From positions 1 to 9,222 of the forward strand of contig JAJXYU010000032.1 in assembly GCA_021780395.1 (NCBI GenBank): a stretch of 9,222 nt of DNA. Reading direction: 5' to 3'. The DNA is from Pseudomonadota bacterium (lineage in GTDB: Bacteria > Pseudomonadota > Gammaproteobacteria > Steroidobacterales > Steroidobacteraceae). The notes beneath the pieces are model-generated. The model made no database searches. It saw only the letters and a list, made by a program, of their open reading frames with translations, and was not told the DNA's origin. The position numbers and the translations under genes are program-made. Shown one piece after another: positions 1 to 5,325 of this stretch. The number at the start of each line of letters is the position of its first letter. The first letter of the stretch is position 1.

Positions 1-592
1 CCTAAAGCTGCTCTACGGCGATCTCGCCCCGGCGCTCGGCGGCCGGCTCGAGCGTGCCGGCTGCCCGCCGGGCGCGCCGATCGACGCGTGGAAGCGCCAC
101 GTCGGCTACGTGTCGGCCGACCTGCAAGCCGACTATCAAGCGGACGTCGACCTCGCGACGCTGGTCGCGAGCGGTGCGCGTGCGAGCATCGGGATCGCCG
201 CGCCGCTGACCGCCGCCGAACTCGCGCGCGCGCGAACGACGCTGCGGCTGTTCGGGCTCGCGGCGGCGGCGCGGCGCAGGCCGCGCGAGCTCTCGTACGG
301 CCAGATGCGCCGCGCGCTGATCGCGCGGGCGGTCGCCCACGCCCCCCGGTTGCTGCTGCTCGACGAACCGCTGACCGGCCTCGATCCTCGCCAGCGTGCC
401 GCCGTGAAGCGGGGTCTTGCGAGGCTCGCGCGCGCCGGCACGACCCTGGTCGTCGCCGTGCATCATCTCGAGGATCTGCCGGTCGCGGTCGCCGGGCGTC
501 TCGAGCTCGAGTCGCGGCGTGTTCGCGTCACGCATACAATGCGACCACGCGCGACATCTCGTCCGAAGCCGGGGAATCCGAAGTGTCCTTGA
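1..592 (+). CDS. ABC transporter ATP-binding protein, C-terminal part (ModF-like), 5' end outside window
   Basis: This is the C-terminal nucleotide-binding domain of an ABC ATPase, read in the frame starting at base 2 and open to the left edge. The visible part begins LKLLYGDLAPALGG, which is what follows a Walker A motif, so the P-loop itself lies outside the window. Further on I see the ABC signature LSYGQMRRALIARA (codons from 290; a Y replaces the usual second G), Walker B with catalytic Glu LLLLDEPLTGLD (350-385), and the H-switch His in VAVHHLEDLP (461-466). The phrase LLYGDLAP, the sequence YVSADLQ and the lack of any membrane segment resemble ModF/YlmA-type double-ABC ATPases, which have no proven substrate despite the 'molybdate' name. 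The domain is followed by a short Arg/Pro-rich tail. Its last 10 bases overlap the start of the next gene, so the two are probably co-transcribed. The ABC class is secure; the ModF assignment is tentative because half the gene is missing. Confidence 0.85.
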   Translation, partial: LKLLYGDLAPALGGRLERAGCPPGAPIDAWKRHVGYVSADLQADYQADVDLATLVASGARASIGIAAPLTAAELARARTTLRLFGLAAAARRRPRELSYGQMRRALIARAVAHAPRLLLLDEPLTGLDPRQRAAVKRGLARLARAGTTLVVAVHHLEDLPVAVAGRLELESRRVRVTHTMRPRATSRPKPGNPKCP

Positions 593-1317
593 TCGTCCTG
601 TCGCTGCTGATCCAGGTCGCGCTGATCGTGCATGTGCTGAGGACCGGCCGGAACATGCTGTGGATCCTCGCGATCGGCTTCCTGCCGTTCGCCGGGTCCC
701 TCGCCTACCTCGTGGTGGAGATCCTGCCGGACCTCGCCGGCGGGCGGACCGCGCGGCGCGCGGGCCGCGGCCTGGGGCGCTGGGTCGACCCCGACCGCGC
801 GCTGCGCAAGGCGCGAACCGAGGTGGAGGTCGCCGGCAACGTCGATGCGCGCCGCCGGCTCGCCGAGGAACTGACCCGACGGGGCCGCTACGACGAGGCG
901 ATCGAGGTGTGCCGTGGAGGACTCGTCGGCGTGTTCGAGCACGACCCGACGCTGCTCCTCGAACTCGCCCGCGCGAGCTTCGCGACCGGAGATTACGCCG
1001 CGGCACGGTCGAGCCTCGAGCGTCTGGAGCGACACAACCCGGAATTCGGTTCCGCCGACGCGAGGCTGCTCTACGCCCGTGCGCTCGAGGCCGGGGGCGA
1101 TCTCGAGGAAGCCTTGCGGGAGTATGCGAGGGTCGCGCCGGTATTCCCCGGCGCGGAGGCCCGGCTGCGGTACGGGCAGCTCCTGAAGCGTCTCGGCCGC
1201 ACCGATGAGGCGGTGCGCGAATTCCGCGATCTGCTGGAGGCGGCGCGGATCGCCCCCGCGCACTACCGGCGGGCGCAGGCCGAGTGGCTCGGGATCGCGC
1301 GCCGCGAGCTCGGATAG
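583..1317 (+). CDS. Membrane-anchored TPR protein with PLDc_N-like N-terminus
   Basis: The product is 244 residues if translation starts at GTG 583; a TTG at 589 is the alternative. I chose GTG because a GGGGAA stretch lies 6 bases upstream (571-576) and because the start falls just before the first hydrophobic helix. Two membrane segments are visible at about residues 2-19 and 25-48, joined by a short RTGRN loop. This resembles the PLDc_N (cardiolipin synthase N-terminal) two-helix module, with W27, LPFAG at 34-38 and Y42. From about residue 85 to the C-terminus the sequence is helical repeats of TPR type: RRGRYDEAIEV, FATGDYAAARSSL, EAGGDLEEALREY and KRLGRTDEAVREF. No catalytic motif is seen, so a scaffold or adaptor role at the inner membrane is inferred. 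It overlaps the upstream ABC gene by 10 bp. The partner is unknown. Confidence 0.8.
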   Translation: MSLIVLSLLIQVALIVHVLRTGRNMLWILAIGFLPFAGSLAYLVVEILPDLAGGRTARRAGRGLGRWVDPDRALRKARTEVEVAGNVDARRRLAEELTRRGRYDEAIEVCRGGLVGVFEHDPTLLLELARASFATGDYAAARSSLERLERHNPEFGSADARLLYARALEAGGDLEEALREYARVAPVFPGAEARLRYGQLLKRLGRTDEAVREFRDLLEAARIAPAHYRRAQAEWLGIARRELG

Positions 1318-1331
1318 GCGCCGCTGGCGCC
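1317..1331 (+). terminator. Small GC hairpin just after the TPR gene
   Basis: GGCGCC at 1317-1322 and GGCGCC at 1326-1331 can pair as a 6-bp stem around a 3-base loop. It begins on the last base of the stop codon. There is no T tract, so intrinsic termination is doubtful and it may be chance in GC-rich DNA. Confidence 0.2.
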
Positions 1332-1401
1332 GCGGTGTGCGAACGCGGTAATCTCAGCATTCGAATTCCAAGAATGCAACCCACGGGGAGGAGCCAACCC
1401 A

Positions 1402-2037
1402 ATGATCCGGACCCACCGATCGAGAGCCTGCGCGGTGATAGTGGCCGCCGCCGTCGCGCTCGCCGCCTGCGCGAGCAAGATGCAACCTGCGCAGCAGATG
1501 ATCTCCAAGATCGAAGCGGTCGTCGCCGCGGCGCAACCTGAGGCCGCGAAGTACGTACCCGATCAGTTGAAGGACGTGCAGGACAAGGTCGCGAACCTGA
1601 AGTCCGCGTTCGCGCAGAAGGACTACGGCTCGGTGATCACCGCCGCGCCCTCGGTGCTCGCGTCCGCGCAGGGGCTCGCGGCCGCGGCCGCGCAGAAGAA
1701 GATGGTCGTGATGGGCGAGCTGAACGAGCAGTGGACGCGGATGTCCGCGAACCTGCCCGCCGGTGTCGCCGCGGTCCAGAAGCGGATCGAGGAACTTTCC
1801 CACAATGCGCGCCTGCGCAAGGGAATCGACCTCGCGGCCGCGAAGAAGAGCCTCGACGACGTGAACTCGACCTGGGCCACCGCGAAGAGCGACTTCACGT
1901 CGGGTCATGTCGGGCAAGCCGTGTCGGCGGCCAAGGACGTGCAGACGAAGCTGCAGAGTCTCGCGGAGTCGATCAAGGTCCAATTGCCGCAGGCGGATGG
2001 CGCCGGCGACACGCCGGCTGCCGCACCGACGAACTGA
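1402..2037 (+). CDS. Small predicted lipoprotein, function unknown
   Basis: The product is 211 residues. The start is well supported: a strong Shine-Dalgarno (GGGGAGGAG, 1385-1393) sits 8 bases before ATG 1402. The N-terminus has a basic stretch (RTHRSR), a hydrophobic core and the lipobox LAAC with the acceptor Cys at residue 23. Residues +2 and +3 are Ala and Ser, not Asp, so outer-membrane sorting by Lol is expected. The mature part is rich in Ala, Lys and Gln and looks almost wholly alpha-helical, with heptad-like stretches (for example about residues 40-75 and 110-200), and ends in a Pro/Ala-rich tail. I do not recognise a named family. A periplasmic helical-bundle lipoprotein is what the sequence shows; any structural or envelope role is a guess. 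It is 84 bp from the TPR gene and is probably the last gene of the unit before the hairpin at 2048. Confidence 0.8.
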   Translation: MIRTHRSRACAVIVAAAVALAACASKMQPAQQMISKIEAVVAAAQPEAAKYVPDQLKDVQDKVANLKSAFAQKDYGSVITAAPSVLASAQGLAAAAAQKKMVVMGELNEQWTRMSANLPAGVAAVQKRIEELSHNARLRKGIDLAAAKKSLDDVNSTWATAKSDFTSGHVGQAVSAAKDVQTKLQSLAESIKVQLPQADGAGDTPAAAPTN

Positions 2038-2047
2038 TCCGACCGCA

Positions 2048-2079
2048 GCGGTGGCGGGCGCGCCGGCGCCCGCCACCGC
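2048..2079. terminator. Perfect 14-bp hairpin between convergent genes
   Basis: GCGGTGGCGGGCGC (2048-2061) is exactly complementary to 2066-2079, leaving a 4-base GCCG loop. It fills the 49-bp gap between the lipoprotein stop (2037) and the stop of the convergent PhzF gene (2087). A bidirectional transcription barrier is the natural reading. Neither side has a clear T run, so it may stabilise 3' ends or act with Rho and not be a classic intrinsic terminator. Confidence 0.6.
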
Positions 2080-2086
2080 CCGCGGC

Positions 2087-2986
2087 TCACGGCGCGAGCG
2101 TGCCCTCGGCGACGATCACCGCGCAGCCGCCGATGCGCACCGCGACCGGTCGGCCGGCCTCGAGGTCCCAGCGAACCTCGACGCGTCCCGGGCGGCCGAG
2201 CTGCGCGCCTTGCAGACCGACGAAGCCGGGATCGGCCGGATCGAGCAGCGCCGCTTCCAGCAGGTAGGTCGCGAGCATCGCGTGCGCATTGCCGCTCACC
2301 GGATCCTCGGGGATGCCGATCGCCGGGCAGAACATGCGCGACTCGGTCACCGCGCCGTCGGGTCCCCGCCGGAACGCGAACGCGAAGAACCCGTCCACCC
2401 CGAGCTCGCGCCCCAGCGCGAGCAGCGGTTCGATCCGCGGCGCGAGCCGCTCGAGCGCGGCTGCGTCCGCGAGCGGGATCAGCAGCCTCGAGCCCCCGTC
2501 GCGGCACGCGCGCGCCGGCAGCGCTTCGTGCAGCCGTTCCCCCGGTAGACCGAGCGTCTCGGCAACCCGCAGCGCCGTCTTCAACGGGAGCGGCGCCTCG
2601 AGACGGGGGACGGCCCGTCGAAATTCGACCGTCGGCGGCCGGTCGGGCAGCCGCGCGTCGCGGCGCACCTCGACCTCGACGATCCCGATACCGCAGCGTT
2701 GGCGGGCGACGCCGAGCGCGCGGCGGCCGGCCGCGAACAACACCGCGTGAGCCGCGACAGTCGCATGGCCGACGAAGGGCGCCTCCTTGCGCGAACTGAA
2801 GAAGCGGACAGCGACGTCCTCGCCGGGCGCGCCCGAGTGCCGCACGAACGCGCACTCGGCGTGGGCGAACTCGCGTGCGATCGCCTGCATCCGCGCATCG
2901 TCGAGTCCGTCGGCGTCGAGCACGACCGTCGCCGGATTCCCGCCGAACGGAGTCAGGGTGAACGCATCGACATGGAACATCCGCAT
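2087..2986 (-). CDS. PhzF-family isomerase/epimerase-like protein
   Basis: The product is 299 residues, matching the usual 260-300 of the PhzF/YddE family (diaminopimelate-epimerase fold). The frame is open further upstream to 3079, but ATG 2986 gives the conserved family N-terminus MRMFHVDAFTLTPFGGNPA and has a GGAGAG Shine-Dalgarno 8 bases upstream (3000-2995). Visible signatures are GGNPATVV at 15-22, the AHAECAFV segment carrying the presumed catalytic Glu44, the FVGHAT loop (many members have FCGHAT), and the second-half mirror motif EDPVSGNAHAML. DAP epimerase uses two cysteines as acid/base, whereas PhzF proteins use the Glu; here the Glu is present. PhzF itself isomerises DHHA in phenazine synthesis, but no other phenazine gene is in this window, so the substrate is unknown. 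It is divergent from the thiamine operon and convergent with the lipoprotein gene. Confidence 0.88.
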   Translation of the reverse strand: MRMFHVDAFTLTPFGGNPATVVLDADGLDDARMQAIAREFAHAECAFVRHSGAPGEDVAVRFFSSRKEAPFVGHATVAAHAVLFAAGRRALGVARQRCGIGIVEVEVRRDARLPDRPPTVEFRRAVPRLEAPLPLKTALRVAETLGLPGERLHEALPARACRDGGSRLLIPLADAAALERLAPRIEPLLALGRELGVDGFFAFAFRRGPDGAVTESRMFCPAIGIPEDPVSGNAHAMLATYLLEAALLDPADPGFVGLQGAQLGRPGRVEVRWDLEAGRPVAVRIGGCAVIVAEGTLAP

Positions 2987-3023
2987 GCCATCGACTCTCC
3001 TGGGCCGGTGATATCGCCCGGAG

Positions 3024-3054
3024 TTTTGCACGAGCGCCGGCCTGCCGCTACACT
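3024..3054 (+). promoter_or_regulatory. Putative sigma-70 promoter for the riboswitch operon
   Basis: A -35-like TTTGCA (3025-3030, 18-bp spacer) or TTGCAC (3026-3031, 17-bp spacer) precedes a -10-like TACACT (3049-3054), each a partial match to consensus. This predicts transcription starting near 3060-3062, the 5' edge of the TPP aptamer. The agreement with the aptamer boundary is the main reason to believe it. Confidence 0.45.
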
Positions 3055-3060
3055 GTCCGG

Positions 3061-3165
3061 GCCCAAGGGGTGGCCGCAAGGCCTGAGATGCACCCGCGGT
3101 CGCGACGTCGGCCGGCGGGGCGAACCCGTCGAACCTGATCCGGCTAGTACCGGCGTAGGGAGTGG
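3061..3165 (+). ncRNA. TPP riboswitch (THI element)
   Basis: The conserved TPP aptamer blocks occur in order. GGGGTG is at 3067-3072, CTGAGAT (pyrimidine-sensing T-loop region) at 3083-3089, AACCC at 3123-3127, GAACCTGATC at 3131-3140 and GCGTAGGGA at 3153-3161. Helices that can be drawn are P2 GGG/CCC (3067-3069 with 3125-3127); P3 GCC/GGC closed by a GCAA tetraloop (3073-3082); P3a CCCGC/GCGGG (3093-3097 with 3115-3119); P4 CCT/AGG (3134-3136 with 3157-3159); and P5 CCGG/CCGG (3140-3143 with 3150-3153). P1 is short: CCA/TGG (3063-3065 with 3163-3165). The Shine-Dalgarno GGGAG (3158-3162) of the next gene lies inside P4 and the junction. TPP binding should therefore hide it and block translation directly. 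This is an OFF switch for the thiamine salvage genes that follow. Confidence 0.95.
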
Positions 3166-3170
3166 TCGAA

Positions 3171-3437
3171 ATGCACGCAGCCGTCGAAATCAGCCTGTAC
3201 CCGCTCGGCGAGGACTACATCGCCCGAATCCTCGCCTTCATCGAGCGATTGAATCGTCACCGGGACCTGCGCATCGTCACCAACGATCTGAGCACCCAGA
3301 TCTGGGGGGATCTCGCGCGCATCATGGCGGTGCTCACCGAGGAATTCGAGCGTGCCGCGGTCGATGCGCCGCAGCTCATATTTGTGATGAAGGTGCTGCC
3401 GAAGCTCGCCGCGCCCGCGGCGCCCGACGCGACCTGA
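3171..3437 (+). CDS. YkoF-like thiamine/HMP-binding domain protein
   Basis: The product is 88 residues and the first gene behind the TPP riboswitch. ATG 3171 is the chosen start: GGGAG (3158-3162) lies 8 bases upstream. A GTG at 3162 in frame would overlap that site and is unlikely. The sequence has the ferredoxin-like alpha/beta pattern of YkoF-type thiamine/hydroxymethylpyrimidine-binding domains. An N-terminal strand ends in EISLYPLGEDY, a helix follows (IARILAFIERLNRH), then the NDLSTQIWGDL segment, a second helix and a final strand QLIFVMKVL. Bacillus YkoF has two such domains in tandem and belongs to an HMP ABC/ECF transporter; here there is one domain and no ABC partner. There is no signal peptide, so it should be cytosolic. 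The stop is only 3 bp before the transporter start. Binding of thiamine or HMP is inferred from family plus riboswitch; the residues involved are not established here. Confidence 0.82.
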   Translation: MHAAVEISLYPLGEDYIARILAFIERLNRHRDLRIVTNDLSTQIWGDLARIMAVLTEEFERAAVDAPQLIFVMKVLPKLAAPAAPDAT

Positions 3438-3440
3438 TCG

Positions 3441-4037
3441 ATGCACGAGCTCCTGGCCCAGCTCGCGGTGGCCTGGCGCACCGCGAGCTGGATCGAGATC
3501 GTCGCGGCGACGCTCGCGATCCTCTATCTGCTGCTCGCGATCGGCCAGCGGCGCAGTTGCTGGGTCGCCGCCTTCACCAGTTCGGCGTTGTACGTGATCG
3601 TGATGTTCCGCGCGCGGCTCTACATGGAGTCGGTGCTCAACGTGTTCTACGCCGCGATCGCGGTGTACGGGTGGTGGCAGTGGTCGCGCCGCTCGAGTGA
3701 GGCGAACAGCGGGGTGCAACGCTGGTCGATCGGGCGTCACGTGCTCGGCTTCGCCGGCATCGTCGCCTGTTCGTTGTGCAGCGCGTATTTCCTGCGCCGG
3801 TACACGCCGGCCGCATGGCCGTTCGTCGACTCGATGGTGACCTGGTCGAGCGCGTTCGCGACCTATCTCGTCGCCGTGAAGGTCTACGAGAACTGGCACT
3901 GGTGGTTCGTGATCGATTCGGTCGCGATCTTCGTGTATTGGCGCCGGGAACTGTATCCCACGATGCTGTTGTTCGGCGTGTACCTGGTGATGATCGGATT
4001 CGGCATCCGCGAATGGCGGCGGAGCCTGCCGGCGTGA
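3441..4037 (+). CDS. pnuT: PnuC-family transporter, probable thiamine transporter PnuT
   Basis: The product is 198 residues, mostly membrane-spanning, with the PnuC-family pattern. Visible hallmarks are NVFYAAIAVYGWWQW (residues 67-81), the loop WPFVDSMVTWSS (126-137) and YENWHWWFVIDS (149-160), followed by a last helix ending in basic residues (REWRRSLPA). PnuC proteins move nicotinamide riboside by facilitated diffusion, with uptake driven by phosphorylation inside the cell. The PnuT branch, recognised by its linkage to TPP riboswitches, carries thiamine. Here the TPP riboswitch and a downstream APH-type kinase favour thiamine over nicotinamide riboside. No clear Shine-Dalgarno precedes ATG 3441. 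The 3-bp gap from the upstream stop suggests translational coupling, so the riboswitch would control this gene too. The PnuC family is secure; the substrate is inferred from context. Confidence 0.88.
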   Translation: MHELLAQLAVAWRTASWIEIVAATLAILYLLLAIGQRRSCWVAAFTSSALYVIVMFRARLYMESVLNVFYAAIAVYGWWQWSRRSSEANSGVQRWSIGRHVLGFAGIVACSLCSAYFLRRYTPAAWPFVDSMVTWSSAFATYLVAVKVYENWHWWFVIDSVAIFVYWRRELYPTMLLFGVYLVMIGFGIREWRRSLPA

Positions 4038-4927
4038 AGCCGGCGTCGCACGCCGGGATCGAGCGGGTCGCGCGGCAATACCTCCCGGGCCGCGGGGCGG
4101 TGCGGCTGCAGCGGATCGGCACCGGACTCGGGAGCCGCACTTATCGCGCCGAGCGCGCCGGCCGGGTCTATGCGCTGCGGTTCGCGCCCGCGGACGAGCG
4201 CGGGGAGGGCTTCGACCCGCGATGGGAGCATGCGGTCCGCACGGTTGCGGGCGCGGCGGGTCTCGCGCCCGAGGTCGTACGCTCCGACCCGGACGCCGGC
4301 ATCCTCGTTTCGCGCTGGGTCGAGGGGTCTTCCTGGGACGCGGTCGCGCTCGACGATCCCGGCCGGATCGCCGCGGTCGCGGCGCTGATGCGCTCGATCC
4401 ACGCGCTTGCGCCGCCGGTGCCCGCCCGTCGGATCGGCGTTGCCGACTGGATCGCCCATTACGAGCGCGCGCTCGGCGGGTCCGTGACGATCGTCGACGA
4501 CGGCGCCGCGCTGCGCGCCGCGGCCGGGGTTCGACTGCGCCTGCTCGCGCAGACCGATGAAGACGCGCCGGCGCTGTGTCACAGCGACCTGCATGCGCTG
4601 AACCTCATCGAAACCCCGACCGGACTCCTCGCGCTCGACTGGGAATACGCGCACGTCGGCGACCGGTTCTGGGACGTCGTCGGTTGGAGCTGCGCGTGCG
4701 ACTGGACGGACGCGACGCGCGCCGTCCTGCTCGAACGCTATCTGGGGCGCGAGCCGAGCGCGCGGGAACGGACCCGCTTCGTCGCGGTCGGGTGGCTCTA
4801 CGACTACGTCGGCGTGTTGTGGAGCGAGCTGTTCCTGCGGCGCGCCGCAGACGCGGAGGCGGCGGACGCGCGCGCGCGCGCGCGGCGGATGATCGCGCGG
4901 CTCGAATCGTCGCGCGTTGCCGAATAA
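4034..4927 (+). CDS. APH/choline-kinase-fold phosphotransferase, probable thiamine kinase
   Basis: The product is 297 residues, starting at GTG 4034 within a GTGA overlap with the pnuT stop; GGAG at 4021-4024 is 9 bases upstream. Such an overlap points to translational coupling. An N-lobe is suggested by RIGTGLGSRTYRAE (27-40), a Gly-rich loop typical of this fold. The Brenner-type catalytic motif HSDLHALNLI lies at 183-192 with catalytic Asp185 and Asn190. The metal-binding LALDWEYAHVGDRFWDV follows, with Asp202. Proteins of this family phosphorylate small alcohols: choline, aminoglycosides, or thiamine (ThiK). Position three in a TPP-riboswitch operon directly after pnuT makes thiamine the expected substrate, giving thiamine monophosphate and trapping the imported vitamin. 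It is not a Thi80-type pyrophosphokinase by fold. Near the end a run of alternating CG encodes an Ala/Arg stretch. Confidence 0.8.
   Translation: MKPASHAGIERVARQYLPGRGAVRLQRIGTGLGSRTYRAERAGRVYALRFAPADERGEGFDPRWEHAVRTVAGAAGLAPEVVRSDPDAGILVSRWVEGSSWDAVALDDPGRIAAVAALMRSIHALAPPVPARRIGVADWIAHYERALGGSVTIVDDGAALRAAAGVRLRLLAQTDEDAPALCHSDLHALNLIETPTGLLALDWEYAHVGDRFWDVVGWSCACDWTDATRAVLLERYLGREPSARERTRFVAVGWLYDYVGVLWSELFLRRAADAEAADARARARRMIARLESSRVAE
4867..4884. repeat. (CG)9 dinucleotide run inside the kinase gene
   Basis: An uninterrupted alternating CG run of 18 bases encodes part of the DARARARR stretch near the C-terminus of the kinase. Such tracts can form Z-DNA or slip in replication. A two-base slip here would alter only about the last 20 residues. 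In DNA this GC-rich it may be incidental. Confidence 0.6.
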
Positions 4928-5001
4928 GCGATAATTGAGGCAAAATAGCCCGTTTGGCGGCAGTATCGACCGCCCTCGAGCGATTTCAACGGGGTTCAGG
5001 C

Positions 5002-5319
5002 ATGACGCGGATGACGGTGGTGGACCGGGACGGCAAAGAGCACGTGATCGATGCGAAGCCGGGATTGAAGTTGATGGAGATCCTGCGGGAACTGGACTAC
5101 GGCGTCGCGGCGGTCTGCGGCGGGCTGTGTTCCTGCGCGAGCTGTCACGTCTACGTCGACCCCGCGTGGGTCGAGCGCCTGCCCAAGAAGCAGAGCGACG
5201 AACAGGACCTGTTGACCGAGCTGTCGGACTACCGGCCGGAGGTGTCGCGGCTGTCCTGCCAGGTGGATTTCACCGAGGCGCTCGAGGGCTTGAAGGTCGC
5301 GATCGCTCCGGATACCTGA
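5002..5319 (+). CDS. [2Fe-2S] ferredoxin, adrenodoxin/putidaredoxin type
   Basis: The product is 105 residues from ATG 5002; ATG 5011 would give 102, and a TTG at 4954 is unlikely. A GGGG (4991-4994) lies 7 bases before ATG 5002. The cluster ligands fit the vertebrate-type pattern C-x5-C-x2-C-x37-C exactly: Cys39, Cys45, Cys48 (within CGGLCSCASCHVYV) and Cys86 (RLSCQV). Cys43 is an extra, non-ligand cysteine common in this group. The acidic helix KKQSDEQDLLTELSDY before the last ligand is where such ferredoxins usually dock with redox partners. It is a soluble, low-potential one-electron carrier. No P450, ferredoxin reductase or isc gene is beside it in this window, so the partner cannot be named; it could serve Fe-S assembly or an oxygenase. 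It lies 74 bp after the thiamine kinase and may read through from that operon or have its own promoter; I see no convincing one. Confidence 0.92.
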   Translation: MTRMTVVDRDGKEHVIDAKPGLKLMEILRELDYGVAAVCGGLCSCASCHVYVDPAWVERLPKKQSDEQDLLTELSDYRPEVSRLSCQVDFTEALEGLKVAIAPDT

Positions 5320-5325
5320 GGCAGG

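Noticed and set aside
2..1402. 466-codon open frame on the minus strand
   Set aside because: It is composed of Arg/Ala/Pro-rich low-complexity sequence and is antisense to two genes with clear family motifs; this is the usual GC-rich shadow.
2987..3079. Upstream extension of the PhzF reading frame to ATG 3079
   Set aside because: The family N-terminus (MFHVDAFT...GGNPA) begins at 2986 or 2980 and a good Shine-Dalgarno precedes 2986; the extension would also run into the riboswitch.
3162..3170. GTG 3162 as the start of the YkoF-like gene
   Set aside because: It would place the only Shine-Dalgarno (3158-3162) on top of the start codon; ATG 3171 has correct spacing.
4928..5001. Possible promoter before the ferredoxin (GATAAT at 4930-4935, TTGAGG at 4935-4940)
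   Set aside because: Neither hexamer has a partner at 16-18 bp spacing; TTGAGG to CAGTAT is 20 bp. No convincing IscR-type site either.
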